This document shows positions 28,155-37,055 of a stretch of 64,000 nt of DNA, in pieces. The position numbers were made by a program, and so were the translations under genes. Numbering within the stretch: position 1 is the first letter of the stretch; each line of letters starts with the position of its first letter. Source of the DNA: SAR92 clade bacterium (GTDB lineage: Bacteria; Pseudomonadota; Gammaproteobacteria; Pseudomonadales; Porticoccaceae); assembly GCA_004211905.1 (NCBI GenBank), contig SHBP01000010.1:20169-84168 (forward strand), given 5' to 3'. The notes under the pieces were generated by a model that was given only the letters and a program-made list of their open reading frames with translations, searched no databases and was not told the origin of the DNA.

Positions 28155-30680
28155 TTAAGCAGTGGCTTTTGATAATTCTAGACGCTCAGCCTCTGTCGCC
28201 GGTCTTGGCTGACCGCGCTCCTGCACAAAAACAATTTGGTCATCTTCTGCATCTGTATTCACAAACTGGACAAATCGCTTAAGACGTTCAGGATTTTCAA
28301 TTGTTCGTTTCCATTCACATTGGTAGGTACCAACGATATTGTTCATCTGTTCTTCTAGCTCTGTAGCTATCCCAAGAGAATCTTCGATCACTACTTGCTT
28401 GAGATAATCTAATCCGCCTTCCAAGTTTTCCATCCATACTGACGTTCGCTGTAACCGATCTGCAGTGCGAACATAGAACATTAAAAAACGATCGATATAT
28501 TTAATTAGGGTTTCATCATCCAAATCCGTGGCGAACAAATCTGCATGACGTGGTTTCATGCCACCGTTACCGCAGACAAAAAGATTCCATCCATTTTCTG
28601 TGGCGATAATGCCAAAATCTTTAGATTGCGCTTCAGCACATTCTCTGGTGCAACCTGAAACTGCCGACTTAAGTTTGTGTGGGGAACGCAAACCCTTGTA
28701 GCGATTCTCAACATATAAAGCCATGGCCACGCTGTCCTGCACTCCATATCTACACCAGGTACTGCCTACACAAGACTTCACCGTACGTAACGCTTTTCCA
28801 TAGGCGTGGCCAGTTTCAAAACCAGCATCGACTAACTCTTTCCAAATCGATGGAAGTTGTTGCACTCTCGCACCAAATAGGTCCACACGCTGAGCACCGG
28901 TTATTTTAGTATAGAGATTGTATTTCTTAGCCACCTCACCCAGCACAATGAGTTTGTCAGGCGTAATTTCACCCCCGGCAATACGTGGAACTACAGAGTA
29001 GGTTCCATTTTTTTGCATATTTGCCAAAAAGGTGTCGTTGGTATCCTGCAAACCCACATGCTTTTCTTTCAACACATAATCATTCCATAAGGAGGCCAAA
29101 ATTGATCCAACAGTTGGTTTGCAGATATCACATCCTCGACCACTGCCATATTTATCAAGTAACTCATCAAAACTCTCAATGTTGCCCACTTTAATTAGAT
29201 GGAATAATTCTTGACGGGTATAGGAAAAGTGCTCGCAGATAGCGGTATCAACTTCCAGACCTCGCTCGGACAATTGGTCATCTACTATATTCTTAAGTAG
29301 CGCAGCACAGCCTCCACAGCCTGTACTCGCCTTTGTTTCAACCTTAACATCTCCCAAAGCCAAATATCCCGCATCCATCGCCTCGACAATGTCACCCTTA
29401 CTCACATTGTGACAGGAACAGATGATCGCTGTAGCTGGCAGTACAGAGGCACCCAGAGCAGGTGTCGCTCCGGCATTGTAGGGAAGGATTAGGGTTTCCG
29501 GATCAGTGGGCAGATCTATACCATTTAAATAGTACTGCAATAATGTATCGTAATCGGAACAGTCGCCTACTAAAACAGCGCCGAGTAAAGTCTTACCGTT
29601 AGCGCTGACAATTAATCGCTTGTAGACCTCTATGCGCTCATCACTAAAAGTGTAAGCAATAGCTCCCTCTTCAGTCCCATGGGCATCGCCAATAGAGCCT
29701 ACATCTACGCCAAGTAATTTAAGCTTGGTGCTCATATCTGCACCTTGGAAAGATTGTTTATCATCACCCAATTGACTTACCGCAGCTTCTGCCATGCGAT
29801 AACCTGGAGCCACCAAACCAAAGATGCGGCCACCAAGCGATGCACATTCACCAATTGCAAAAATATCTGAATCACTGGTTTTACAGTGGTAGTCAATTTC
29901 AATTCCACCGCGGTCACCCAACTTGAGGTCGGCATCAAGGGCCAACTGGTCAAAAGGGCGAATGCCAGCACTAAATACAACCACATCTGTTGCCAAACAA
30001 TCGCCATCAGCAAACTTCAGTAGTAGCCGAGTATCAGAATCTTTAGTCGCTTCTATAACTTCAGTCACTTTACTGGTGTGAACTTTGACACCTAATGCCT
30101 CAATCTTGCGCCGCAACATACCACTACCTCCGGTATCTAGCTGCACACCCATTAGTCCCGGAGCAAATTCAACTACGTGAGTTTCTAAACCTAGATTCTG
30201 TAGAGCATTGGCCGCTTCCAGCCCCAAAAGTCCACCACCTATGACCACGCCAATGTGAGCTTCGTCGGCCTGAGCCTTAATACTACCTAAATCATCGATC
30301 GTTCGGTAAACCAAGCAAGAATCATGGTCACGGCCAGGCACGCTGGGCACAAAGGGATAGGATCCAGTTGCAAGAACCAATTTGTCATAGCTAAATTGAC
30401 GGCCAGCCTGGGTGATCACGTTCTTATTATGGCGATCTATCCGGAAAACCGGATCGCCAAAGTGCGCCTCTACACCAATTTCAATGTAATGCTCTCTACT
30501 AGTCAGGGCCAGATCTTCTGGTGAGCGACCAGCAAAGTACTCCGATAGGTGAACCCGATCATAAGCTGGCCTAGTCTCTCCCCCTATCACAGTTATCTGA
30601 GTATCAATGGGCGATGCGGCTAACTGCTCCACATAATGGTGGCCGACCATGCCATTTCCTATTACTACTACGTTTAACAT
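28155..30680 (-). CDS. nirB: nitrite reductase (NADH) large subunit
   Basis: 841 residues; reduces nitrite to ammonium in the cytosol with NADH, using FAD, [2Fe-2S], [4Fe-4S] and siroheme. Domain order: FAD/NAD oxidoreductase (GNGMVGHHYVEQL; VIGGGLLGLEAANAL), BFD-type [2Fe-2S] segment (CSCHNVSKGD ... STGCGGCAALL, about 430-480), a second Cys-pair region (YGSGRGCDICKPTVGS), sulfite/nitrite reductase ferredoxin-like half-domains, and siroheme/4Fe-4S ligands SCVGSTWCRYG and SGCTRECAEAQ (about 640-690). Length is typical. First enzyme gene behind the porin; assimilatory role inferred, as no nitrate reductase or nitrate carrier is in the window. Confidence 0.96.
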   Translation of the reverse strand: MLNVVVIGNGMVGHHYVEQLAASPIDTQITVIGGETRPAYDRVHLSEYFAGRSPEDLALTSREHYIEIGVEAHFGDPVFRIDRHNKNVITQAGRQFSYDKLVLATGSYPFVPSVPGRDHDSCLVYRTIDDLGSIKAQADEAHIGVVIGGGLLGLEAANALQNLGLETHVVEFAPGLMGVQLDTGGSGMLRRKIEALGVKVHTSKVTEVIEATKDSDTRLLLKFADGDCLATDVVVFSAGIRPFDQLALDADLKLGDRGGIEIDYHCKTSDSDIFAIGECASLGGRIFGLVAPGYRMAEAAVSQLGDDKQSFQGADMSTKLKLLGVDVGSIGDAHGTEEGAIAYTFSDERIEVYKRLIVSANGKTLLGAVLVGDCSDYDTLLQYYLNGIDLPTDPETLILPYNAGATPALGASVLPATAIICSCHNVSKGDIVEAMDAGYLALGDVKVETKASTGCGGCAALLKNIVDDQLSERGLEVDTAICEHFSYTRQELFHLIKVGNIESFDELLDKYGSGRGCDICKPTVGSILASLWNDYVLKEKHVGLQDTNDTFLANMQKNGTYSVVPRIAGGEITPDKLIVLGEVAKKYNLYTKITGAQRVDLFGARVQQLPSIWKELVDAGFETGHAYGKALRTVKSCVGSTWCRYGVQDSVAMALYVENRYKGLRSPHKLKSAVSGCTRECAEAQSKDFGIIATENGWNLFVCGNGGMKPRHADLFATDLDDETLIKYIDRFLMFYVRTADRLQRTSVWMENLEGGLDYLKQVVIEDSLGIATELEEQMNNIVGTYQCEWKRTIENPERLKRFVQFVNTDAEDDQIVFVQERGQPRPATEAERLELSKATA

Positions 30681-30764
30681 TTTTTACGCACCTTTATTCA
30701 CTCCATAATCCGGGTCATATCAACCAACAAATACATTGATAGAAATTAGCTTTGGAAATAACCA

Positions 30765-31973
30765 TTAAAATTTTGCGTTAACCGTCATCCACAATTTGTC
30801 TGTATCTGAAGCATGGCTATCCGCATCATAGGAAGCATATTTAAGCTGAACTGACACTGTCTTATTAATTGCATAAGTAGCGACCACATCCAACTCAGAA
30901 CCTAGATCAGCCCGACCAAAATCTGCTTTGAAATCATGGACAATAAGTGCAAGCTTGGCGGCGCCCAACTTACCTGAAAACTTTAAGTAGGTATCTTCGA
31001 TGCCATTGGTTGGAGTACCCAAAAACTTGTCTGCCCAGCCCTGATATTTATGCAACGTCGCCAGTGGCGTTTTAAAAGCAGCTATTCCACCATCACTCCC
31101 GAGCACCTCATAACCCACTGTAACTGACATGAGTTTAAGGGGTAATGTCAGCTGAGCCATCATGTAATCCGCGTCATAAGAGATAGGATTTTCAGCATAG
31201 TCAGATTGAGTTGCATAAGCAGCATCGAGCACAAAGCCATCAAACTTACCGCTGTACTCAATGCCGTAGGTGCTGGATGAGTTGGCTGTAGCATCAGCAA
31301 AATCCAAAAGATATGCATAACCTTTGACACTATGGCCCTTAGCTGGTGACATAGCGGCTAATAAAATATGACTGTCAGATTCCCAGCGCTTTGGTTGAGC
31401 CGCACTATCCTTAGGCCCGAAGATACGGTTAACATCCCAAATGTAGCTATAATCTATAGCTACAGGACCAAGGGATTTGGATGACAAGGTAAAGGCGTCA
31501 TAGGTTTGCTCGTTCTGGCGCCAACCCACACCACCAACAAAACGCTGGCCACTATGCAGTATGCGCTGACGCCCTAGGATTGCTCTGTACCCATCGCTGG
31601 TATAGGTTAGAGATACTTGGTTGACATCTGTGCCATCAGGATCCGCCACAATAGGGTATCCAATATTTCCATTGCTTGGCGTACGGTAACTTTCATTACC
31701 TACTAGGGTTACATTATCAACCTCGAATAAAGCAGTTAGTCCATTTAAAGATGCAGATTTATAAGTGAGTCTGGTTTTCAATGTCGATGCGTTTGCATTT
31801 TTATCAATTCCGTCTTGATCGACAAATTCATAGCGATAGCGAAATGACAAAGAGGTATCCCCTTCGCCTAACATCTGCAAAACGGAGCTGGCTTCCTCAG
31901 CATGTCCATTCACCAATGGTTGTAAAGATAAAACCGCAGTTAATGCAAAGGGGAGAAGTGATACTTTTTTCAT
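30765..31973 (-). CDS. alginate-export-like outer-membrane porin
   Basis: 402 residues with a signal peptide (MKKVSLLPFALTAVLSLQPLVNGHA). The mature protein is an amphipathic beta-strand series ending in Phe (LWMTVNAKF), with ALFEVDNVTLVG, RAILGRQRILHSGQRFVGGVGWRQNEQTYDAF typical of the alginate-export (AlgE-like) / selective porin group. It leads the nitrite operon by 84 bases, so its likely job is to let nitrite or nitrate through the outer membrane rather than export alginate. The start at 31973 has AGGAAC six bases upstream; the frame running up to 32015 is unneeded. Ligand inferred from operon position only. Confidence 0.8.
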   Translation of the reverse strand: MKKVSLLPFALTAVLSLQPLVNGHAEEASSVLQMLGEGDTSLSFRYRYEFVDQDGIDKNANASTLKTRLTYKSASLNGLTALFEVDNVTLVGNESYRTPSNGNIGYPIVADPDGTDVNQVSLTYTSDGYRAILGRQRILHSGQRFVGGVGWRQNEQTYDAFTLSSKSLGPVAIDYSYIWDVNRIFGPKDSAAQPKRWESDSHILLAAMSPAKGHSVKGYAYLLDFADATANSSSTYGIEYSGKFDGFVLDAAYATQSDYAENPISYDADYMMAQLTLPLKLMSVTVGYEVLGSDGGIAAFKTPLATLHKYQGWADKFLGTPTNGIEDTYLKFSGKLGAAKLALIVHDFKADFGRADLGSELDVVATYAINKTVSVQLKYASYDADSHASDTDKLWMTVNAKF

Positions 31974-32333
31974 GAAAGTTCCTATAAAAGTGAATACTAA
32001 TAAAAGCCAGCGCAAAGACTTGAATACACCTAGGTACGATTCCCTAGTCGAAGATCAATTGTCATGAGCTCTGTGGGCTGTAAGAGTTTTCATCAATACA
32101 AGAACTGTGCCAAGTTAATAAAATCAATGGCTTAGGTGTTATGTGCATAGATTATCAGCAATGCATCATTTCAAATTAAATATAAAACGCACCAAAATTT
32201 GCCACTCAAAAAGCAGCAGTGCTCTATATTGCACCAGACTAGTTAAAGCTGTGCAGCTAAGCAGCCCTTCTCGAACGGTGCTTCCGGCAGCTCAGATTCA
32301 GGTATTAGAATGCTCGAATTTGGGTGAGAAGAT
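31974..32333. other. divergent intergenic region upstream of nitrite operon
   Basis: 360 bases between the porin and the TIGR02206 gene. Holds a sigma-54-like promoter on the minus strand (32097-32113) and two GCACCA half-sites upstream of it (32189-32194, 32231-32236), the half-site sequence of NtrC boxes, although not paired as full palindromes. A 64-codon plus-strand frame at 32143-32337 has no family resemblance and is treated as chance. Confidence 0.45.
32097..32113 (-). promoter_or_regulatory. sigma-54-like promoter of porin-nirBD-cobA operon
   Basis: The minus strand reads TTGGCACAGTTCTTGTA. It matches the sigma-54 consensus (TGGCAC-N5-TTGCW) with the -24 GG and one change at -12 (GT for GC), at the right GG-N10-G spacing. 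It is about 120 bases before the porin start. Assimilatory nitrite operons are commonly under NtrC/sigma-54. Confidence 0.5.
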
Positions 32334-33107
32334 TTGAATCTATCTAATGAATCTCTTAAAGTCACTGTTATGGATAATCCTTTCGAATTAATATCAACTA
32401 GTCACTTTATAAGTGTCGCTGTCTGTATCTTGTTTATTGTTTTTTTCCCTCGCCTATTCGTGGGTAAACATGAGGTCTTGCTGGGACAGTTAAAGCTCAC
32501 TCTAGTGCTGTTAATTCTCTCTTTTCAAATTATCGATTTTTATAAAGTTGTCTATTTATTTGGTGAGCCCTGGAAAACGGCGCTACCACTGCACCTATGT
32601 GATTTTTCAGCTCTGAGTATCGCCGGCTATTTAATGACCGGAAATAAACACTTGTTTAATTTCGCATTCTTTTGGGGGATTGCTGGAGCAGGCATGGCGA
32701 TTCTGACACCAAATGCCGTGTATGCTTTTCCGTCTATCGACTACTTAGCTAATCAATATGGTCATACACTGATTCTTTTGGGCATCTCAGTCGCAATGAT
32801 TGTTTTCAATGAGCGACCTTATGCTAAAGATATTTTTATCATCTTCGGTTTTACCACCTTAATATTGATTCCCTTATACCTGATCAATTATCTTCTCGAA
32901 GCCCCAGCCAACTACTGGTATCTTTTAGAAAAGCCCTACGGGAATAATATTATGACGCCGCTACCCGAGGCGCCCTATCACATGCTGTACCTTTACCCCA
33001 TTGCGTTCTTATTTTTTCTCGCGCTGTACGCGCCTTATTATTTTAAAGATAAAATGACGACTTCCTTAGAACCCAAGATTTCAGGGCAGTCAACGTCAGC
33101 CTCATAG
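32334..33107 (+). CDS. TIGR02206 (YwaF-type) integral membrane protein
   Basis: 257 residues with about seven hydrophobic helices. The family landmarks are PLHLCDFSALSIAGYL (charged/His-containing helix 3) and the C-terminal APYHMLYLYPIAFLFFLALY. Function of the family is unknown. The frame begins with TTG at 32334 behind GGTGAGAAG; an ATG at 32370 is the alternative and would remove 12 polar residues. The 3' end overlaps the convergent lrp-type gene by six bases. No link to its neighbours is evident. Confidence 0.72.
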   Translation: MNLSNESLKVTVMDNPFELISTSHFISVAVCILFIVFFPRLFVGKHEVLLGQLKLTLVLLILSFQIIDFYKVVYLFGEPWKTALPLHLCDFSALSIAGYLMTGNKHLFNFAFFWGIAGAGMAILTPNAVYAFPSIDYLANQYGHTLILLGISVAMIVFNERPYAKDIFIIFGFTTLILIPLYLINYLLEAPANYWYLLEKPYGNNIMTPLPEAPYHMLYLYPIAFLFFLALYAPYYFKDKMTTSLEPKISGQSTSAS

Positions 33108-33563
33108 GGGGACAGCTGTTGTGTATTTTTGCTGTCTCAATATTAAGTTTGTGGTTGATGAGCGGACAATTCCTAGGCGAAGTAGACTCTGCATTATAAA
33201 TTTCTCAAGACTCTCAGTATCTGTCTCAATAATCTTAAGAAGATAATCGTTGGAGCCAGTGATCGAAGAGCATTCGATAATCTGATCCTTAGAGGCGACA
33301 AAGTTGTCTAAGGTTTCAATGGTCTTTTGTCGGTGATCCAGTAATGCGATATGCACATAGGCCATAGCCGTCAAGCCAAGAGATTTTGGATTAAGCATGG
33401 CCACATAACTATCTATTACGCCGCTATCTTCAAGCTTCCTAACCCTACGCCAGCAAGGTGAGCTCGAGAGGTTCACCTTTTCAGCCAAATCTTGGTTGCC
33501 AATTTTTCCATCTGCCTGCAAAACTCGTAAGATGCTGCGATCAAAATTATCTAATTTTTCCAT
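33102..33563 (-). CDS. Lrp/AsnC-family transcriptional regulator
   Basis: 153 residues. N-terminal helix-turn-helix (FDRSILRVLQADGKIGNQDLAEKVNLSSSPCWRRVRKLEDSGVI, about 5-50) and a C-terminal RAM ligand domain (about 70-150; STITGSNDYLL type segment). The SPCWRRVR recognition helix is standard for Lrp/AsnC. It is divergent from phhA, with 127 bases between start codons, so it probably senses phenylalanine or tyrosine and controls phhAB; divergence is the only evidence. Ends overlapping the TIGR02206 gene. Confidence 0.9.
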   Translation of the reverse strand: MEKLDNFDRSILRVLQADGKIGNQDLAEKVNLSSSPCWRRVRKLEDSGVIDSYVAMLNPKSLGLTAMAYVHIALLDHRQKTIETLDNFVASKDQIIECSSITGSNDYLLKIIETDTESLEKFIMQSLLRLGIVRSSTTNLILRQQKYTTAVPL

Positions 33564-33690
33564 GGTTAATAATTTCCTTGAATGCCTTATTTAGGGTAAA
33601 TATAACCGAAAAATACCGCTTTATCACCCGTTTAACAAGCTATTACCCTATAAATTGAGGAATACTATCCTAAAGACCAAGGATAATAAA

Positions 33691-34497
33691 ATGGCAAAAC
33701 AGACTAACTACATTGCTAAAACACCTGATGCCAACGGAGTTATTAACTATAGCGAAGAAGAGCACAGCGTTTGGTCTGACCTGTTTAAACAACAGCAAGC
33801 CAACATTCAGCAATATGCTGCAGATGTGTACTTAGATGGCTTAGAAAAACTAGCGATGCCCGATGATAGAATCCCTCAATGCGATGAAATTAGTCGTCAC
33901 CTTGAGCCCCTCACTGGATGGAGTGTAGCGCCCGTTCCAGCACTTATTAGTTTTGGTCGATTTTTTAAAACACTCTCAGAGAAGACATTCCCGGCGGCAT
34001 CATTTATCCGCAGTCGGGCTGATTTTGACTATATTAAAGAGCCCGACATTTTCCATGAAATTTTCGGCCATACACCTTTGCTAACAGATCCTAGTTTTGC
34101 TTATTTCTCTGAGACTATTGGCAAAATTGGACTGCAAGTGGAACCTTCAGATTACAGTTGGCTGATCCGTCTTTACTGGTTCACTATAGAATTTGGGCTA
34201 CTCAAACAAAATGGCATCTATAAGGCGCTTGGATCTGGTCTTAACTCCTCACCAACGGAGCTTATCTATAGTGTTGATAGTCCCGTACCCGAGCGTCGTG
34301 AATTTAATGTCATTGATATTTTGCGAACCCCTTATCGTATCGATATCCATCAGCCGATTTACTATGTAATCGACAAGATAGACGATCTTCTCCAAGTCGC
34401 AGAGAGAGACTTGCAGAGCGATATAAAAAAGGCACAATCTCTAGGGTTATTTGAAAACACCTTTATACCAATGAACGAAACGAAACGAACCGCGTAA
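33691..34497 (+). CDS. phhA: phenylalanine 4-monooxygenase
   Basis: 268 residues, bacterial single-domain size. Tetrahydropterin-dependent hydroxylation of phenylalanine to tyrosine. The iron site is visible in IFHEIFGHTPLLTDPSFA (two His) with the Glu in WFTIEFGLL. The GSGLNSSPTELIYS and FNVIDILRTPYRIDIHQPIYYVID blocks are also typical. The ATG at 33691 is chosen, with AAGGAT upstream; the TTG at 33655 would add a non-conserved leader. phhB follows after 14 bases and regenerates the pterin. Confidence 0.95.
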   Translation: MAKQTNYIAKTPDANGVINYSEEEHSVWSDLFKQQQANIQQYAADVYLDGLEKLAMPDDRIPQCDEISRHLEPLTGWSVAPVPALISFGRFFKTLSEKTFPAASFIRSRADFDYIKEPDIFHEIFGHTPLLTDPSFAYFSETIGKIGLQVEPSDYSWLIRLYWFTIEFGLLKQNGIYKALGSGLNSSPTELIYSVDSPVPERREFNVIDILRTPYRIDIHQPIYYVIDKIDDLLQVAERDLQSDIKKAQSLGLFENTFIPMNETKRTA

Positions 34498-34511
34498 ATA
34501 GGATAACTAAT

Positions 34512-34868
34512 ATGACTGATAATCAGGTTTGCGACCTTAGTGACCGCAATTGTGAACCCTGCCAAGGAGGCATTCCAGCATTGAGCTTAGATGAGGCAAA
34601 AGCCACAATGAATGAATTACATAATGACTGGCTATTGTCATCTGATGGTAAAGAAATTTCTCGAGAGTTTAAATTTAAAGGCTTTGCACGAGCCGTGCAA
34701 ATGGCGAACCTAATCGCATGGGTTGGAGATCGACAGGGACATCATCCAGACATCGGTTTTGGTTGGGGTTATTGCACAGTGAAATTCACGACTCATGAAA
34801 TCTCAGGCCTATCGACCAATGACTTTATCTGTGCCGCTAAGTTAGACCAAATTGTTGATAAAAGCTGA
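34512..34868 (+). CDS. phhB: pterin-4a-carbinolamine dehydratase
   Basis: 118 residues; dehydrates the 4a-carbinolamine formed by PhhA so the pterin cofactor can be reduced and reused. The signature HHPDIGFGWGYCTVKFTTHEISGLSTNDFICAAKLD is present, with the active-site His pair in GHHPD. Same operon as phhA (14-base gap) and convergent with maiA, with two bases between their ends. Start ATG at 34512 behind AGGATAAC. Confidence 0.95.
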   Translation: MTDNQVCDLSDRNCEPCQGGIPALSLDEAKATMNELHNDWLLSSDGKEISREFKFKGFARAVQMANLIAWVGDRQGHHPDIGFGWGYCTVKFTTHEISGLSTNDFICAAKLDQIVDKS

Positions 34869-34869
34869 T

Positions 34870-35532
34870 CTATTTAGCGGGATAATCAGACTGTGCTTCT
34901 GGGCTGGCCGCTGAAAAGGCAGACATTTGGTGGCAATGATCGTATATTGCGCAAATAATAGGATAATCCTGCAATGGGCAGTCAAACCGCAGCGCGTTAT
35001 AGACCTGAGGAATTAAACACAGATCTGCCAGAGAGACAGAATTGCCAAAACAAAAGCTTCCTTTACTACCTAATACGGTCAAACGGCGCTCCAGGGCAGT
35101 AAAGCCCACTTGGATCCAATGATGATACCAGTGCATTTTTTCAGCTTCAGACGCACCTACTTTTGCAGTTAAAAACTGGGTTACTCTAGGATTATTCAAC
35201 GGGTGAATCTCCATGGCGATCTGATAAGCCATAGAGCGTATCTGAGCACGATCAATAGCACTGGCCGGAAGCAGTGGCGATTGCGGGTAGGTCTCTTCAA
35301 GATATTCAATAATCGCTAAAGACTGAGTGATGGTTCCCTCAGGTGTCACTAAAGTAGGCACTAACCCTTGGGAATTAACTTGCAAGTAGGCTTCCTGCTT
35401 CTGATCCCCTTCGAGCAAATTAACTGGTATCTGCCTCCAACTCAACTCTTTCAATTCCAAGGCAATACGAACTCGATACGCTGCCGAGGAACGATAATAG
35501 CTATAGAGTTCAAGGCCAGTGTTAGCCGACAT
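34870..35532 (-). CDS. maiA: maleylacetoacetate isomerase
   Basis: 220 residues, zeta-class glutathione transferase fold: thioredoxin domain with YSYYRSSAAYRVRIALELK (the SSxxxRVRIAL signature; Cys of eukaryotic members is Ala here, as in many bacteria), then NSQGLVPTLV, ITQSLAIIEYLEETYP, and an all-helical domain. It isomerises maleylacetoacetate to fumarylacetoacetate with glutathione. Last gene of the minus-strand tyrosine operon; start overlaps the end of fahA by 11 bases, implying coupled translation. Confidence 0.93.
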   Translation of the reverse strand: MSANTGLELYSYYRSSAAYRVRIALELKELSWRQIPVNLLEGDQKQEAYLQVNSQGLVPTLVTPEGTITQSLAIIEYLEETYPQSPLLPASAIDRAQIRSMAYQIAMEIHPLNNPRVTQFLTAKVGASEAEKMHWYHHWIQVGFTALERRLTVLGSKGSFCFGNSVSLADLCLIPQVYNALRFDCPLQDYPIICAIYDHCHQMSAFSAASPEAQSDYPAK

Positions 35533-36502
35533 ATTTTGTTACCTTTTGATCAATCTCACCAAAGATACTTTGCCCGTTGTCATCTAACATATCAATTTGT
35601 ATTCGATCACCAAAGCTCATAAATTCTGTAATGGCACTTCCATTAGCAATAGTCTCCAGCATACGAACCTCTGCTAAACAACAAGACCCCTTAGAGCGAT
35701 CTAAATTGGATACAGTACCAGAACCAACAATGGTTCCTGCGCAAAGAGGGCGAGTTTTGGCAGCGTGAGCGATAAGCTGTCCAAAATCAAACGTCATATC
35801 TACCCCCGCATTGGGTTCACCGACTAAATCTCCATTTAATATAGCTCGCAAAGGTAGATGTAGTTTGGCGCCATCCCATGCACTACCTAAAACATCAGGA
35901 GTCACCGCCACTGGCGAGAAAGCACTACTAGGCTTAGCATGAAAAAAACCAAAGCCCTTAGCTAATTCACCAGGGATAAGATTGCGTAATGACACATCAT
36001 TAACCAGCATCACTAACTGAATATACTTAGCAGCCTCACTCGAAGAGATTCCCATGGGTACATCATCCACGATCACAGCAACCTCAGCTTCAAAATCAAT
36101 ACCCCAGGCTTCATCGGCCACAGCTATATCTTCCCGTGGCCCTAAGAAACTATCTGATCCCCCTTGATACATTAACGGGTCAGTCCAAAAAGATGAGGGC
36201 ATCTCTGCATTTCGCGCTTTGCGCACTAGCTCTACGTGATTAACATAGGCACTACCATCAGCCCACTGGAAAGCGCGAGGCAATGGTGAGGCGCAGATCT
36301 CTGAATTAAAAGCTTGGCTATCTATTTCGCCATTTTCTAGCTGCAGATATAGCGCAGCTAACGGCTGTTTACAGTTATCCCAGTTATCAAGCGCTCCCTG
36401 CAGAGTAGGAGCAATCTCAGTTGCCGACACATAGCGTTGCATTTGATTATCAACAACAATGAGCTGACCGTCTCGGCCCTGATTAATAGATGCAAGTTTC
36501 AT
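35522..36502 (-). CDS. fahA: fumarylacetoacetate hydrolase family protein
   Basis: 326 residues. Hydrolyses fumarylacetoacetate to fumarate and acetoacetate, the final step of tyrosine breakdown. Seen: YVNHVELVRKAR, DSFLGPREDIAVADEAWGIDFEAEVAVIVDDVPMG (metal-binding Glu residues), LVNDVSLRNLIPGELAKGFGFFHAKPSSAFSPV and AGTIVGSGTVSN, all family motifs. It is the short bacterial FAH type. Start overlaps the VOC gene stop by four bases and its end overlaps maiA, so all are translated in a chain. Confidence 0.92.
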   Translation of the reverse strand: MKLASINQGRDGQLIVVDNQMQRYVSATEIAPTLQGALDNWDNCKQPLAALYLQLENGEIDSQAFNSEICASPLPRAFQWADGSAYVNHVELVRKARNAEMPSSFWTDPLMYQGGSDSFLGPREDIAVADEAWGIDFEAEVAVIVDDVPMGISSSEAAKYIQLVMLVNDVSLRNLIPGELAKGFGFFHAKPSSAFSPVAVTPDVLGSAWDGAKLHLPLRAILNGDLVGEPNAGVDMTFDFGQLIAHAAKTRPLCAGTIVGSGTVSNLDRSKGSCCLAEVRMLETIANGSAITEFMSFGDRIQIDMLDDNGQSIFGEIDQKVTKYVG

Positions 36503-37053
36503 ACTACTGTCCCTTTCTTGAACGATTTTGTCTTATCATGCAACCAAGCAGCATGCTGAGGAGCACGTTTAGTTTTATCCCATTCTTCAAGCATTGCTGG
36601 GGCCACTCGATGTAATTCTTCCAACATGCCCGGCTGAGCCGTATCAGCTGCTAACTCAAGACGATGACCATTAGGGTCAAAGAAATAAATAGATTGGAAA
36701 AGCGTATGGTCAATGGGACCCAAAACATCAATACCTAAATTTTTAATATGTTCTTTTGTTGCTAATAGAGTCTCCATATCAGGTACTTTAAACGCTATGT
36801 GCTGCACCCACTTAGGAGTATTTATATCAGATCCCATGTCAGGAGATTGTGGCAACTCAAAAAATGCGAGCACATTACCGTTGCCCGCATCCATAAATAT
36901 ATGCATGTAGGGATCAGGTTCACCGGTGGATGGCACTTTGTCCTCGGCTATGGCTAATTGAAAGTCCATTCCCAGTACCTGCTGGTAAAATTCGACCGTC
37001 TGCTTCGCATTGGCACAGCGATAAGCTACATGGTGAAATCCTTGAATATCCAT
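36499..37053 (-). CDS. VOC-superfamily metalloprotein in the tyrosine operon
   Basis: 184 residues; two beta-alpha-beta-beta-beta modules of the vicinal oxygen chelate fold. Candidate metal ligands sit in the glyoxalase-I positions: GFHHVAYRC (His), LAFFELPQ (Glu), KWVQHIAFKVPD (His), NGHRLELA (Glu). A C-terminal extension (about 145-184) is rich in Lys/His. It lies between hppD (2-base gap) and fahA (4-base overlap), exactly where homogentisate 1,2-dioxygenase would be expected, and no hmgA is present. VOC members include extradiol ring-cleaving dioxygenases, so a role in homogentisate ring opening is possible. A glyoxalase-type isomerase or detoxifying enzyme is the alternative. Function not known. 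Confidence 0.85.
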   Translation of the reverse strand: MDIQGFHHVAYRCANAKQTVEFYQQVLGMDFQLAIAEDKVPSTGEPDPYMHIFMDAGNGNVLAFFELPQSPDMGSDINTPKWVQHIAFKVPDMETLLATKEHIKNLGIDVLGPIDHTLFQSIYFFDPNGHRLELAADTAQPGMLEELHRVAPAMLEEWDKTKRAPQHAAWLHDKTKSFKKGTVV

Positions 37054-37055
37054 AG

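Noticed and set aside
32143..32337. 64-codon plus-strand open frame upstream of the TIGR02206 gene
   Set aside because: No recognisable motif, no ribosome binding site, composition like non-coding DNA, and it overlaps the start of the next gene and the promoter region of the nitrite operon.
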